From positions 1 through 8,658 of the forward strand of contig CAZPWQ010000135.1 of the NCBI GenBank assembly GCA_964590495.1: a stretch of DNA of 8,658 bases. Direction: 5' to 3'. Position numbers and translations under genes: made by a program. Of the stretch, positions 1 to 4,698 are shown piece by piece. The notes under the pieces are model-generated. The model did no database searches. It had not been told where the DNA came from and saw only the letters and a list, made by a program, of their open reading frames with translations. Each line of letters opens with the position of its first letter. The first letter of the stretch is position 1. The DNA comes from CAZPWQ01 sp964590495 (GTDB taxonomy: Bacteria > Bacteroidota > Rhodothermia > Balneolales > Balneolaceae).

Positions 1-54
1 AATAGTCGATGCAGTGTGACGGGATTATTCCTTCAGGGGGCATTAACGACTATT
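1..54. other. Imperfect foldback at the left edge
   Basis: The first 12 bases (AATAGTCGATGC) pair with GCAT-taa-CGACTATT at 40-54, giving 4 + 8 base pairs split by a 3-base bulge around a loop of about 27 bases. TTTTT follows only at 63-67. It could be the end of a transcription unit lying left of the window, or chance. No gene is visible on either strand here. Confidence 0.25.
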
Positions 55-75
55 TCTAAATTTTTGAAGAAAATC

Positions 76-109
76 TGTAAGGATTGTCCCTTTTCAGGGT
101 CTTACTAAT
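76..109 (+). promoter_or_regulatory. ECF-sigma-like promoter, copy 1
   Basis: TGTAAGGATT at 76-85 and CTTACTAAT at 101-109 recur at exactly the same 25-base offset at 616-649 in front of the HU-like gene. The intervening bases differ, which is what is expected of two conserved promoter boxes. A GTAA-type -35 box with a GTC/CTTA-type -10 box is reminiscent of extracytoplasmic-function sigma promoters in Bacteroidota; that assignment is inference. No gene follows: only about 37 bases separate it from the terminator-like hairpin at 146-175. Confidence 0.4.
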
Positions 110-115
110 GGAGAT

Positions 116-180
116 AATGAATAGGCATAGTTATTCTTTTGATTTATCACATGGCCTTTGACCGGGTGGTGTGATTTTTT
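116..180 (+). ncRNA. Possible very short transcription unit
   Basis: A promoter-like site (76-109) and a hairpin followed by a T run (146-180) enclose only about 65 bases, with no credible reading frame. The arrangement would yield a short RNA ending in the hairpin. Alternatively it is the scar of a transcription unit like the HU-like one at 616-1167 that has lost its gene. No RNA family is recognised. Confidence 0.2.
146..180 (+). terminator. Terminator-like hairpin with TTTGACCG loop, copy 1
   Basis: The arms ATCACATGGCC (146-156) and GGTGGTGTGAT (165-175) pair over 11 positions with one mismatch and G-U pairs, closing the loop TTTGACCG (157-164). A run of T follows to 180. The hairpin at 1138-1167 has the same arm length and the identical loop but different stem bases. 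Confidence 0.5.
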
Positions 181-335
181 CTGGTTGCTGGATACCGGAT
201 GCCGGATACCGACAGGGCTTCCCTCTCCCCCGGGGAGAGGGTTCCGACAGCTGTCGGAAGAGGGCGAAAAGGGCAGCGGGAGAGGGACATTACGAACTTG
301 TTCGGAATCGGGTGTGGGCTAAGGGCAACCCCGGG
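181..335 (+). repeat. Modular hairpin-rich dispersed repeat, copy A
   Basis: It opens with a short GGATACC/GGATGCC repetition (190-210). A near-perfect foldback follows: CCCTCTCCCC at 221-230 against GGGGAGAGGG at 232-241. Next is the perfect 18-bp palindrome TTCCGACAGCTGTCGGAA (242-259), then AGAGGGCGAAAAGGGCAGC. A second GGGAGAGGGACAT then leads into a near-palindrome (289-308) of the TTCCGAACTTGTTCGGAA type with one mismatch. The same parts in other combinations recur at 2940-3195, 3319-3475, 6173-6250 and 6449-6520. Open frames across this block are by-products of the repeat. Confidence 0.75.
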
Positions 336-354
336 CAACAAATGCCCACCCAAA

Positions 355-486
355 CTCCTGCGCACTCCTCCGCAAAGAAGTGCGCGCCTTTTGGTCAAGC
401 AGTGCGCAGGTTTTGTTGAAGAGGCGCGCAGGTTTTCATCGGGCAGTGCGCATCGTTCAATCCGGCAGTGCGCACTGCTTCTGCAA
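355..486. repeat. 22-bp tandem repeat array, six units
   Basis: A TGCGC (once CGCGC) core recurs at 359, 381, 403, 425, 447 and 469, exactly 22 bases apart. The best units read roughly GCAGTGCGCAGGTTTT followed by six less conserved bases. Weaker in-phase echoes occur at 535 (TACGC) and 557 (CGCCC), so the array may once have reached about 575. The unit length is not a multiple of three, so it does not encode a repeated peptide. No unique spacers separate the units, so it is not a CRISPR array. A minisatellite or a protein-binding array are the options; the function is unknown. Confidence 0.75.
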
Positions 487-510
487 CCGGTGGTTATCAC
501 TTCGAATAGA

Positions 511-530
511 GTCCGGCAGAGTCCGGCAAA
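511..530 (+). repeat. Tandem 10-bp duplication
   Basis: GTCCGGCAGA is followed directly by GTCCGGCAAA, nine of ten bases identical. It lies within the degenerate right-hand continuation of the 22-bp array. Confidence 0.6.
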
Positions 531-615
531 AACCTACGCATTGCCCCGGTAAAAGGCGCCCGGAATCCCGACGTATGGTGCATAAACAGCTTTTTATAAT
601 TTTTTTAAAAATTTT

Positions 616-649
616 TGTAAGGAATCCCTCCCCAACTGTACTTACTAAT
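616..649 (+). promoter_or_regulatory. ECF-sigma-like promoter, copy 2, upstream of the HU-like gene
   Basis: TGTAAGGAAT at 616-625 and CTTACTAAT at 641-649 match the boxes at 76-109 with identical spacing. The site is preceded by an A/T-only tract (596-615) and ends 58 bases before the HU-like start codon, a plausible leader length. The assignment to an ECF sigma factor is inference. Confidence 0.45.
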
Positions 650-707
650 AACGGGGCCAGTCGTTGGCAGTGTTCCGTTCAATAAATACTAACAAATCAA
701 TCAAACT

Positions 708-1103
708 ATGGCGATAAATATAAAAGCCGTACCCCGGGGAGAGCCGGGGGTAGAAGGTGGAGGGGATATAAAATACTACGCCTCTCCCAACGCAACCGGA
801 GAAGTCGACATCGAGGGACTCTCCGAGCTGATCGAGATGATCAGTACTGTAAGTGATATAGATATCGCGGGAGTACTTAAAAGCTTCATCAAAGTCGTCC
901 CGCGCGAACTAGCCGCCGGTAAGATCGTACGCCTGGGCGACCTGGGCTATCTCAGGGTTAGCCTCAGCAGTGAGGGCCACGACACGCCCGAAGAGGTAAG
1001 CGGGAACAGCGTTACCAAACGGCGGATTATCTTTACTCCGGGTTCGAAGCTCAAGAATATGCTCAACAACCTGGAGTTCACCATAATAAACGGAAAAGAA
1101 TAG
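708..1103 (+). CDS. HU-like DNA-binding protein (Bacteroidetes HU-HIG type)
   Basis: A 131-residue nucleoid-type DNA-binding protein. After an N-terminal extension (residues 1-33, with a G-rich turn near PGVEGGGD) comes an HU/IHF-like fold: a helical part with LSELIEMIS and VLKSFIKVVPREL (about 37-70), a turn (GKIVRLGDLGYLRVSL, about 71-87) and a basic strand with VTKRRIIFTPGSKLKNML (about 101-119). This matches the Bacteroidetes family in which an HU domain sits in a 120-170 residue protein and which is common near mobile or accessory regions. It probably binds and bends DNA; target and role are unknown. The leader is AT-rich with no Shine-Dalgarno sequence, normal for this phylum. An ECF-like promoter lies 58 bases upstream and a hairpin 35 bases downstream, so it is probably monocistronic. 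Confidence 0.85.
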   Translation: MAINIKAVPRGEPGVEGGGDIKYYASPNATGEVDIEGLSELIEMISTVSDIDIAGVLKSFIKVVPRELAAGKIVRLGDLGYLRVSLSSEGHDTPEEVSGNSVTKRRIIFTPGSKLKNMLNNLEFTIINGKE

Positions 1104-1137
1104 GATCAGCGGTTCCCCCTTGAGAGGAATAGTGCCA

Positions 1138-1167
1138 AACATGCAGCCTTTGACCGGGCTGTTTGTT
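1138..1167 (+). terminator. Hairpin with TTTGACCG loop, copy 2, at the edge of the gap
   Basis: AACATGCAGCC (1138-1148) pairs with GGCTGTTTGTT (1157-1167) over 11 positions with one mismatch and one G-U, around the loop TTTGACCG (1149-1156). Arm length and loop equal those of the hairpin at 146-175, while several stem pairs differ. It lies 35 bases after the HU-like stop and could end that transcript. The sequence runs into Ns at once, so a T tract cannot be judged. Confidence 0.45.
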
Positions 1168-1267
1168 NNNNNNNNNNNNNNNNNNNNNNNNNNNNNNNNN
1201 NNNNNNNNNNNNNNNNNNNNNNNNNNNNNNNNNNNNNNNNNNNNNNNNNNNNNNNNNNNNNNNNNNN
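1168..1267. other. Assembly gap of exactly 100 N
   Basis: One hundred consecutive Ns, the usual placeholder for a gap of unknown size. The genes on the two sides may not be as close as they appear, and any frame read through the gap is meaningless. Confidence 0.98.
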
Positions 1268-1276
1268 AGTAGCCAT
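1268..1276 (-). CDS. 5' end of an unidentified minus-strand gene lost in the gap
   Basis: Read on the minus strand, AGGAGGA at 1287-1281 is a strong Shine-Dalgarno sequence, followed after four bases by ATG GCT ACT (1276-1268, Met-Ala-Thr), and then the gap begins. A well-formed promoter lies just upstream (1313-1345). Such a ribosome site is notable because the other genes here mostly lack one, and suggests high expression. Only three codons are visible, so the product is unknown. It is transcribed divergently from the toxin-antitoxin operon. Confidence 0.55.
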
Positions 1277-1312
1277 TTTTTCCTCCTGTTTATTTAATGT
1301 TGTAAGTATCTG

Positions 1313-1345
1313 CAAATATAACTATATAGTTGAATATAGATCAAA
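1313..1345 (-). promoter_or_regulatory. Bacteroidota-type -33/-7 promoter for the minus-strand gene
   Basis: On the minus strand TTTG (1345-1342) is followed after 21 bases by TATATTTG (1320-1313), matching the Bacteroidota consensus TTTG-N19-21-TAnnTTTG. The predicted transcript start near 1306 leaves about 30 bases before the ATG at 1276. The palindrome at 1320-1331 lies in the spacer between the two boxes, so a repressor bound there would block this promoter. Confidence 0.6.
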
Positions 1346-1373
1346 TAAATTGTTATTTACCACTGTATAGTTG
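1320..1373. promoter_or_regulatory. Candidate toxin-antitoxin operator: two related sites
   Basis: AACTATATAGTT at 1320-1331 is a perfect 12-bp palindrome. ACTGTATAGTTG at 1362-1373 repeats ACTATATAGTTG (1321-1332) with one change, 41 bases away, about four helical turns. MqsA-type antitoxins repress their own operon through their helix-turn-helix at a palindrome, and this is the only inverted or direct repeat I noticed between the divergent genes. The role as antitoxin-bound operator is inference. No convincing plus-strand -33/-7 pair was found; TATAGTTG at 1366-1373 resembles a -7 box. Confidence 0.45.
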
Positions 1374-1400
1374 GAACTTTTAAAGCCATATGTTGTTTAA

Positions 1401-1747
1401 ATGTGTCGGGGAAAAGATGAATTAGAGCAGTTTCTGAATCAATTCAAAATCAAGCTGAAGGTGTTTGATGTGGTTTATATCAATCGCGAAAAGAACAGGC
1501 ATTATTAGATCTGGAAATATCACCTGCGGAACGGAGAAAAGTACTTGAAAATCTTGAAGTTGGGAATTACAGTGAAGGACCGTTAGAGGAAACGGTTTAT
1601 GATTTTGAATCACAGATGTGGGTATTCGGAAAGGATATAAAAGGAACAGAAGTATATATCAAAATTACGCTGGGTGCAGAGAATCAACCTGTCATATGTA
1701 TTTCCTTTCATCCCGCAGAATTCAGGCTTAACTATCCATATAAATAA
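1401..1747 (+). pseudogene. MqsR-family toxin, frameshifted
   Basis: The MqsR/RelE-fold mRNA-interferase half of a type II toxin-antitoxin pair, split between two frames. Frame one starts at ATG 1401 (MCRGKDELEQFL, then KIKLKVFDVVYINREK) and hits TAG at 1506-1508. The second frame (open from 1469) continues with QALLDLEISPAERRKVLENL, then NYSEGPLEE, SQMWVFGKDIKGTEVYIKI, ICISFHPAE and stop TAA 1745-1747. The NYSEGP-MWVFG-VYIKI-SFH series corresponds to the YKSM-IWQDVY-VYLKI-VSF core of E. coli MqsR. Adding one base between about 1488 and 1500 (an A in the AAAA run, or a C before AGG) joins both into a normal toxin of about 115 residues with no other defect. It lies 17 bases before the antitoxin frame. 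A sequencing indel is as possible as true inactivation. Confidence 0.7.
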
Positions 1748-1764
1748 AGCAAATAAAAAATGAA

Positions 1765-2772
1765 ATGACCGCTATGCAAAGTCCTTTTACCGGAGGTGCT
1801 GTCGAGTTAATCAAAGAACCAAAAGAACTGGAATTCAGGAATGAAACTTTTGAAATCGTATATCATTCCTGGAAATGTGCAGATACCGGAGAATTATTCA
1901 CTACCGATGAGCTGGATGCACTTAACATCAACCAGGTTCACAACAAATACAGGGAGAGGTATAACGTACCTTTTCCCGATCAGGTCAGGGAAACAAGAAG
2001 AAAGTATGGTCTTTCGGCTACTAAGATGTCAGAACTACTTGGATTCGGCGTTAATACTTACAGAAATTATGAAAGCGGAGAGGTCCCGCAGGCTTCAAAC
2101 GGAAAATTAATTAAACTTGCCGGAAATCCGGAAGAATTTAAAAGGCTGGTGGAAATCAGTGACGGATTTGATAAAAAAGAACAAAAGAAGTTACTGTCGC
2201 GTGTAGAGCTTATAATAGAACAGGAGAGAGAATCGGATGAATCATCTATAAAACAGTTGTTATCTGAAAAAAGTCTGTATCCCAATATCTTTACCGGTTA
2301 CAGGGAAATGCGCCTTAACAAGTTTTTTAATATGATTCTCTACTTTGCAGAACATGGGCAACCATTTAAAACGCGATTAAATAAACTGATGTTCTATGCC
2401 GACTTTTTTAATTATAAAAAGACCGGTTTTTCTATCAGCGGAGCAAATTATGCTGCAATTGATCTTGGTCCTGTACCCGATGAATTCAGCACGTTGTATG
2501 ATTCGGCAAAACGAAAGAATTATATACAGATAAAGTATCATCAGTTTGAAAATAATATCGGAGAAGAATTCATACCGCATCCAAATCGATCATTTGAACA
2601 AGATCTTTTTGAAGATTCCGAGATGGACAGCCTTCAATTTATAAATGAAGCTTTTAAGACGCTCAAAACACAGGAACTGATTGAAAAAAGTCACAATGAA
2701 AAGGCATGGGTGGAAAAATCAAAAGACAAGAGTTTGATTGAATACGACTATGCTTTTGATCTAAAACTTTAG
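1765..2772 (+). CDS. MqsA-like / Panacea (SocA-like, DUF4065) fusion antitoxin
   Basis: A 335-residue antitoxin in three parts. Residues 5-45 are a YgiT/MqsA-type N-terminus whose zinc knuckles survive as SPFTGG (6-11) and CADTGE (38-43): compared with CPxCGG and CxxCGE, three of four cysteines are S or T, leaving only C38. Residues 72-120 form the MqsA-type helix-turn-helix (KYGLSATKMSELLGFGVNTY, RNYESGEVP), which should bind the operon's operator. About 185-300 is the Panacea domain (RLNKLMFYADFFNYKKTG, GPVPDEF), known to neutralise diverse toxins. It should bind and silence the MqsR-like toxin encoded just upstream. The frame opens at 1765, but the Met at 1774 (MQSPFTGG) is the likelier start, since the SPFTGG motif normally follows the first Met closely. 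The leader has no Shine-Dalgarno sequence. The reading frame is intact. Confidence 0.85.
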   Translation: MTAMQSPFTGGAVELIKEPKELEFRNETFEIVYHSWKCADTGELFTTDELDALNINQVHNKYRERYNVPFPDQVRETRRKYGLSATKMSELLGFGVNTYRNYESGEVPQASNGKLIKLAGNPEEFKRLVEISDGFDKKEQKKLLSRVELIIEQERESDESSIKQLLSEKSLYPNIFTGYREMRLNKFFNMILYFAEHGQPFKTRLNKLMFYADFFNYKKTGFSISGANYAAIDLGPVPDEFSTLYDSAKRKNYIQIKYHQFENNIGEEFIPHPNRSFEQDLFEDSEMDSLQFINEAFKTLKTQELIEKSHNEKAWVEKSKDKSLIEYDYAFDLKL

Positions 2773-2774
2773 CA

Positions 2775-2786
2775 GTTTGATCAAAC
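2775..2786. other. 12-bp palindrome after the antitoxin stop
   Basis: GTTTGATCAAAC is a perfect palindrome three bases after the antitoxin stop codon. It has no loop and no T tract, so it is a poor terminator; it may be a protein-binding site or chance. Confidence 0.25.
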
Positions 2787-2939
2787 ACCGAAACATATAA
2801 CCATTCTACGAACAAGAACTGCTTACCATCCATAGAAGGCACGCATCTTTTTTCAAATGAATAATGAGCAGTGGAGGAAAGAGGCATAATTATTTTCTGA
2901 TCTCAAAACGCCCACCCCTCATTATCCATAAACTTATCA

Positions 2940-3195
2940 ATACTGGATGCCAGATGCCGGCCCTCCTGCGCGCAGGGTCTCCTACGCGGGAAGCTTCGCA
3001 GACCAAGGTTTCGGAGGGTAAAATGCCGGCAGGGCAACACTTCCCTCTCCCCGCGGGAGAGGGACATTCCGAACTTGTTCGGAATCGGGAGAGGGCGGAA
3101 AGGGCAGCCAATTCGAACGCAGAGCATCAAAGCCGAAAGAGCACCCAGCCCCATCGAACCCGTCCGACCGCCAAATCAGCGGTCGGACGGGGAAT
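2940..3195 (+). repeat. Modular hairpin-rich dispersed repeat, copy B
   Basis: The most complete copy. In order it holds: TGGATGCCAGATGCCGG (2944-2960, as in copy A); the palindrome CCTGCGCGCAGG (about 2965-2976); the hairpin CCCTCTCCC-cgc-GGGAGAGGG (3043-3063); ATTCCGAACTTGTTCGGAAT (3066-3085), a perfect foldback with a TT centre; GAGAGGGCGGAAAGGGCAGCC; and a terminal hairpin with 13-bp perfect arms, CCCGTCCGACCGC (3159-3171) and GCGGTCGGACGGG (3179-3191), around CAAATCA. Several frames stay open across it on both strands, but only as by-products of the GC-rich repeats. Confidence 0.8.
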
Positions 3196-3213
3196 GAGCC
3201 ATTTTCATAACGG

Positions 3214-3270
3214 ATGAGATTTCTCCGTTCCGTCCCGGAAACCCGCCGGGACTACAGTCGAAATGACGCC
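3214..3270 (+). repeat. GAGATTTCTCC...TCGAAATGAC dispersed repeat with internal hairpin
   Basis: GAGATTTCTCCGTTCCG (3217-3233) and TCGAAATGACG (3259-3269) look like the two ends of a short intergenic repeat of a kind widespread in bacterial genomes. Between them sits GTCCCGG-aaacccg-CCGGGAC, a 7-bp stem. I recognise the flanking words but cannot assign a family or function. Confidence 0.45.
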
Positions 3271-3318
3271 GTTGGTTAATGTAGCAGCTGGATCTGAGGT
3301 TCTATCTGGCTTTAGATT

Positions 3319-3475
3319 ACCGGGCAGCACTTCCCTCTCCCTGTGGGAGAGGGACCGAGGGAGAGGGCGAAAAGGGCAATGAGCCCCATCAAGCCCGCCC
3401 GACCGATCCGAAGACCCAAAGGGATCCCTTCGGGAGAATTCCTTGGGAACGAAATCAGCGTCCGGACGGGGAGGA
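3319..3475 (+). repeat. Modular hairpin-rich dispersed repeat, copy C, with nested insertion
   Basis: The hairpin CCCTCTCCC-tgt-GGGAGAGGG (3333-3353) is the same size as in copy B, but the TTCCGAAC palindrome module is absent and the repeat goes straight to CCGAGGGAGAGGGCGAAAAG. AGCCCCATC, CCCGCCCGACCG and AAATCAGCG-TCCGGACGGGGA align with the terminal hairpin of copy B. About 45 extra bases sit in what is the loop of that hairpin (3406-3450). 3476-3603 holds nothing recognisable apart from the leader of the next gene. Confidence 0.75.
3406..3450 (+). repeat. Foldback insertion inside copy C
   Basis: This segment has no counterpart in copy B, where GACCG is followed by CC and AAATCAGCG. It folds on itself: CCCAAAGGGATCCC and GGAGAATTCCTTGGG pair imperfectly around a TCCC-TTCG-GGGA core. 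A small palindromic element appears to have entered the loop of a larger hairpin. No clear target-site duplication is seen. Confidence 0.55.
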
Positions 3476-3603
3476 TGTAGAAGATGGTATTACAGCCAAC
3501 TATTGCAGAATAGGACGCAGAATTCACTATCCATATTATTCAGGTTGCGTCTGACATCAGTTACTATGAAATAAATCCAAAAATCATAGTAAGGAAGGTA
3601 CTG

Positions 3604-3969
3604 ATGGAAAGACTAATTATAGCAGCTTATAACCCACTTATAATTGAAGGAATCAAGAAAATTATCAGCGAAAAGGGCCTTCGTTTTGAAATCGTCGGGG
3701 AGGCCACTCGCATCGAACAATTCCTGGATCTTCTGGAATTTCATTCCCCGGATATTGCTATCGTGGATGTTGCCATTACCTGGCGGAGCGGGATGAATTT
3801 TGTCAGGGAAGTGGAAAAACGAAACGGTGATGCAAGGGTTATACCGATCAGTGTGCATCCGATAGACCGTAACGTACTGTCAAATCTCAAAAGTCGCGCC
3901 GATGATCTGGATATGATGAACGGAGAGAGAGAGGAAACAATACGTTTTGGTGCAGGCCAGCTTAATTAA
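3604..3969 (+). CDS. Degenerate stand-alone response-regulator receiver domain
   Basis: A 121-residue protein resembling the receiver domain of NarL/FixJ-type regulators: PLIIEGIKKIIS (11-22), FEIVGEA (28-34), PDIAIVDV (49-56) with the presumed phospho-acceptor D55, and VIPISVHP (79-86) with the conserved serine. The acidic pair that binds magnesium, normally ADD after the first strand, is A7-A8-Y9, and the C-terminal lysine motif (KAGAxGYLxKD) is SRADDLDMMNG. No DNA-binding domain follows before the stop. It is therefore either a non-phosphorylatable pseudo-receiver acting by protein contact or a decaying, truncated regulator. AAGGAAGGT five bases upstream of the ATG is one of the few clear ribosome-binding sites here. 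No kinase gene is adjacent. Confidence 0.6.
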   Translation: MERLIIAAYNPLIIEGIKKIISEKGLRFEIVGEATRIEQFLDLLEFHSPDIAIVDVAITWRSGMNFVREVEKRNGDARVIPISVHPIDRNVLSNLKSRADDLDMMNGEREETIRFGAGQLN

Positions 3970-4138
3970 GGCTAAGTTTATAAAATATAACAAGTTGAAG
4001 GTAGTATGAATTATTACAGGGGTTTAGAGGAAAATTGCACAGAATGTTCATACCATCTCCTATTTTCGCTTATGAATAATTAAGATAAGTTAATAACAAG
4101 TTAAAAAGGCGAATAAAAGAAAGCGGAAAAGGAATTAC

Positions 4139-4579
4139 ATGAACGTTATCAAATTTATCTGTGGCCTGCTCACATTAGGACTTTTTATTCATGCGCCGGC
4201 CGCAGCACAAGCTGACACCGGGGAACAATTTAAAAAGTACATAAATAAAGTTGTTCAAAAAGCTGAACAGGCAGATGACGCAGATAAAAAGAGAGCCGTT
4301 CTCAATGATTCATTTGATGACCTGATCAAAACTGCAACACAGGTTGAAAACATGGCATTTACCAGCGAACAGGATCGGGATGCCATCTCGGAATTCAAAG
4401 AAACAATTATCGAAAAGAAAAATGAGCTGAACGGTCTCGATGGTTTTGAAAAGATAAACGACAACCAGCTTGACGATTTTACTGATTACGTACAACAGGA
4501 TTTAGAACAGGCAAGAACTTATGTTACTCTCAGTTTGGGAGTTGCCATCATCATTGCACTACTACTGCTTTTGTTATGA
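4139..4579 (+). CDS. Secreted, C-terminally membrane-anchored small helical protein, unknown function
   Basis: 146 residues, family not recognised. The N-terminus is a signal peptide (MNVIKFICGLLTLGLFIHAP, likely cut after AAAQA near residue 25). The middle (27-125) is charged, mostly K, E, D and Q, and predicted helical, with heptad-like stretches such as YINKVVQKAEQADDADKKRA and FKETIIEKKNELNGLDGF. The last 19 residues are a pure membrane segment, VTLSLGVAIIIALLLLLL, ending at the stop with no charged tail. It should thus sit in the periplasm, tethered by its C-terminus. AAAGGAAT upstream can serve as ribosome site, and a strong terminator follows 44 bases after the stop, so it is probably transcribed alone or with the receiver gene. 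Confidence 0.7.
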   Translation: MNVIKFICGLLTLGLFIHAPAAAQADTGEQFKKYINKVVQKAEQADDADKKRAVLNDSFDDLIKTATQVENMAFTSEQDRDAISEFKETIIEKKNELNGLDGFEKINDNQLDDFTDYVQQDLEQARTYVTLSLGVAIIIALLLLLL

Positions 4580-4622
4580 TATAAGAAACTAATCCCTACC
4601 ATCACCATATATCCCTAAGACA

Positions 4623-4657
4623 AAAAAGGCGCAGATGACATCTGCGTCTTTTTCTTT
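4623..4657. terminator. Strong rho-independent terminator, usable in both directions
   Basis: AAAAAGGCGCAGAT (4623-4636) and ATCTGCGTCTTTTT (4640-4653) form a 14-bp stem with one G-U pair and the loop GAC. The A-rich 5' arm and T-rich 3' end make it functional on both strands. It separates the small anchored protein from the lipoprotein gene, which must therefore have its own promoter in 4654-4698. Confidence 0.85.
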
Positions 4658-4698
4658 TATATCTATAAAAATACACAGAAAGAGATTAATAACAAAGA

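Noticed and set aside
355..486. CRISPR array
   Set aside because: Units are contiguous at 22 bp with no spacers, and there are no cas genes.
355..486. Iterons of a plasmid replication origin
   Set aside because: Unit length would fit, but no replication initiator gene, AT-rich unwinding region or DnaA boxes are recognisable nearby.
147..685. Long open frames on both strands across the left repeat block
   Set aside because: They run through palindromes and the 22-bp array, change frame with each unit, lack ribosome sites and show low-complexity R/S/P-rich translations.
663..690. Sigma-54 promoter at TTGGCAGTGTTCCG
   Set aside because: The GC of the -12 box is missing at the required spacing.
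1106..1315. Minus-strand frame read through the Ns
   Set aside because: The gap length is arbitrary, so only the three codons at 1268-1276 with their promoter and ribosome site are kept.
1484..1508. Programmed -1 frameshift in the toxin gene
   Set aside because: CGAAAAG does not fit the X-XXY-YYZ pattern and no strong downstream hairpin is evident; a single missing base is simpler.
2864..3527. Overlapping frames on both strands between the antitoxin and the receiver gene
   Set aside because: They translate the GAGAGGG/CCCTCTCC repeats; the same peptides (SPxxGRG, SLSRGE) appear at each repeat copy, so they are repeat-derived.
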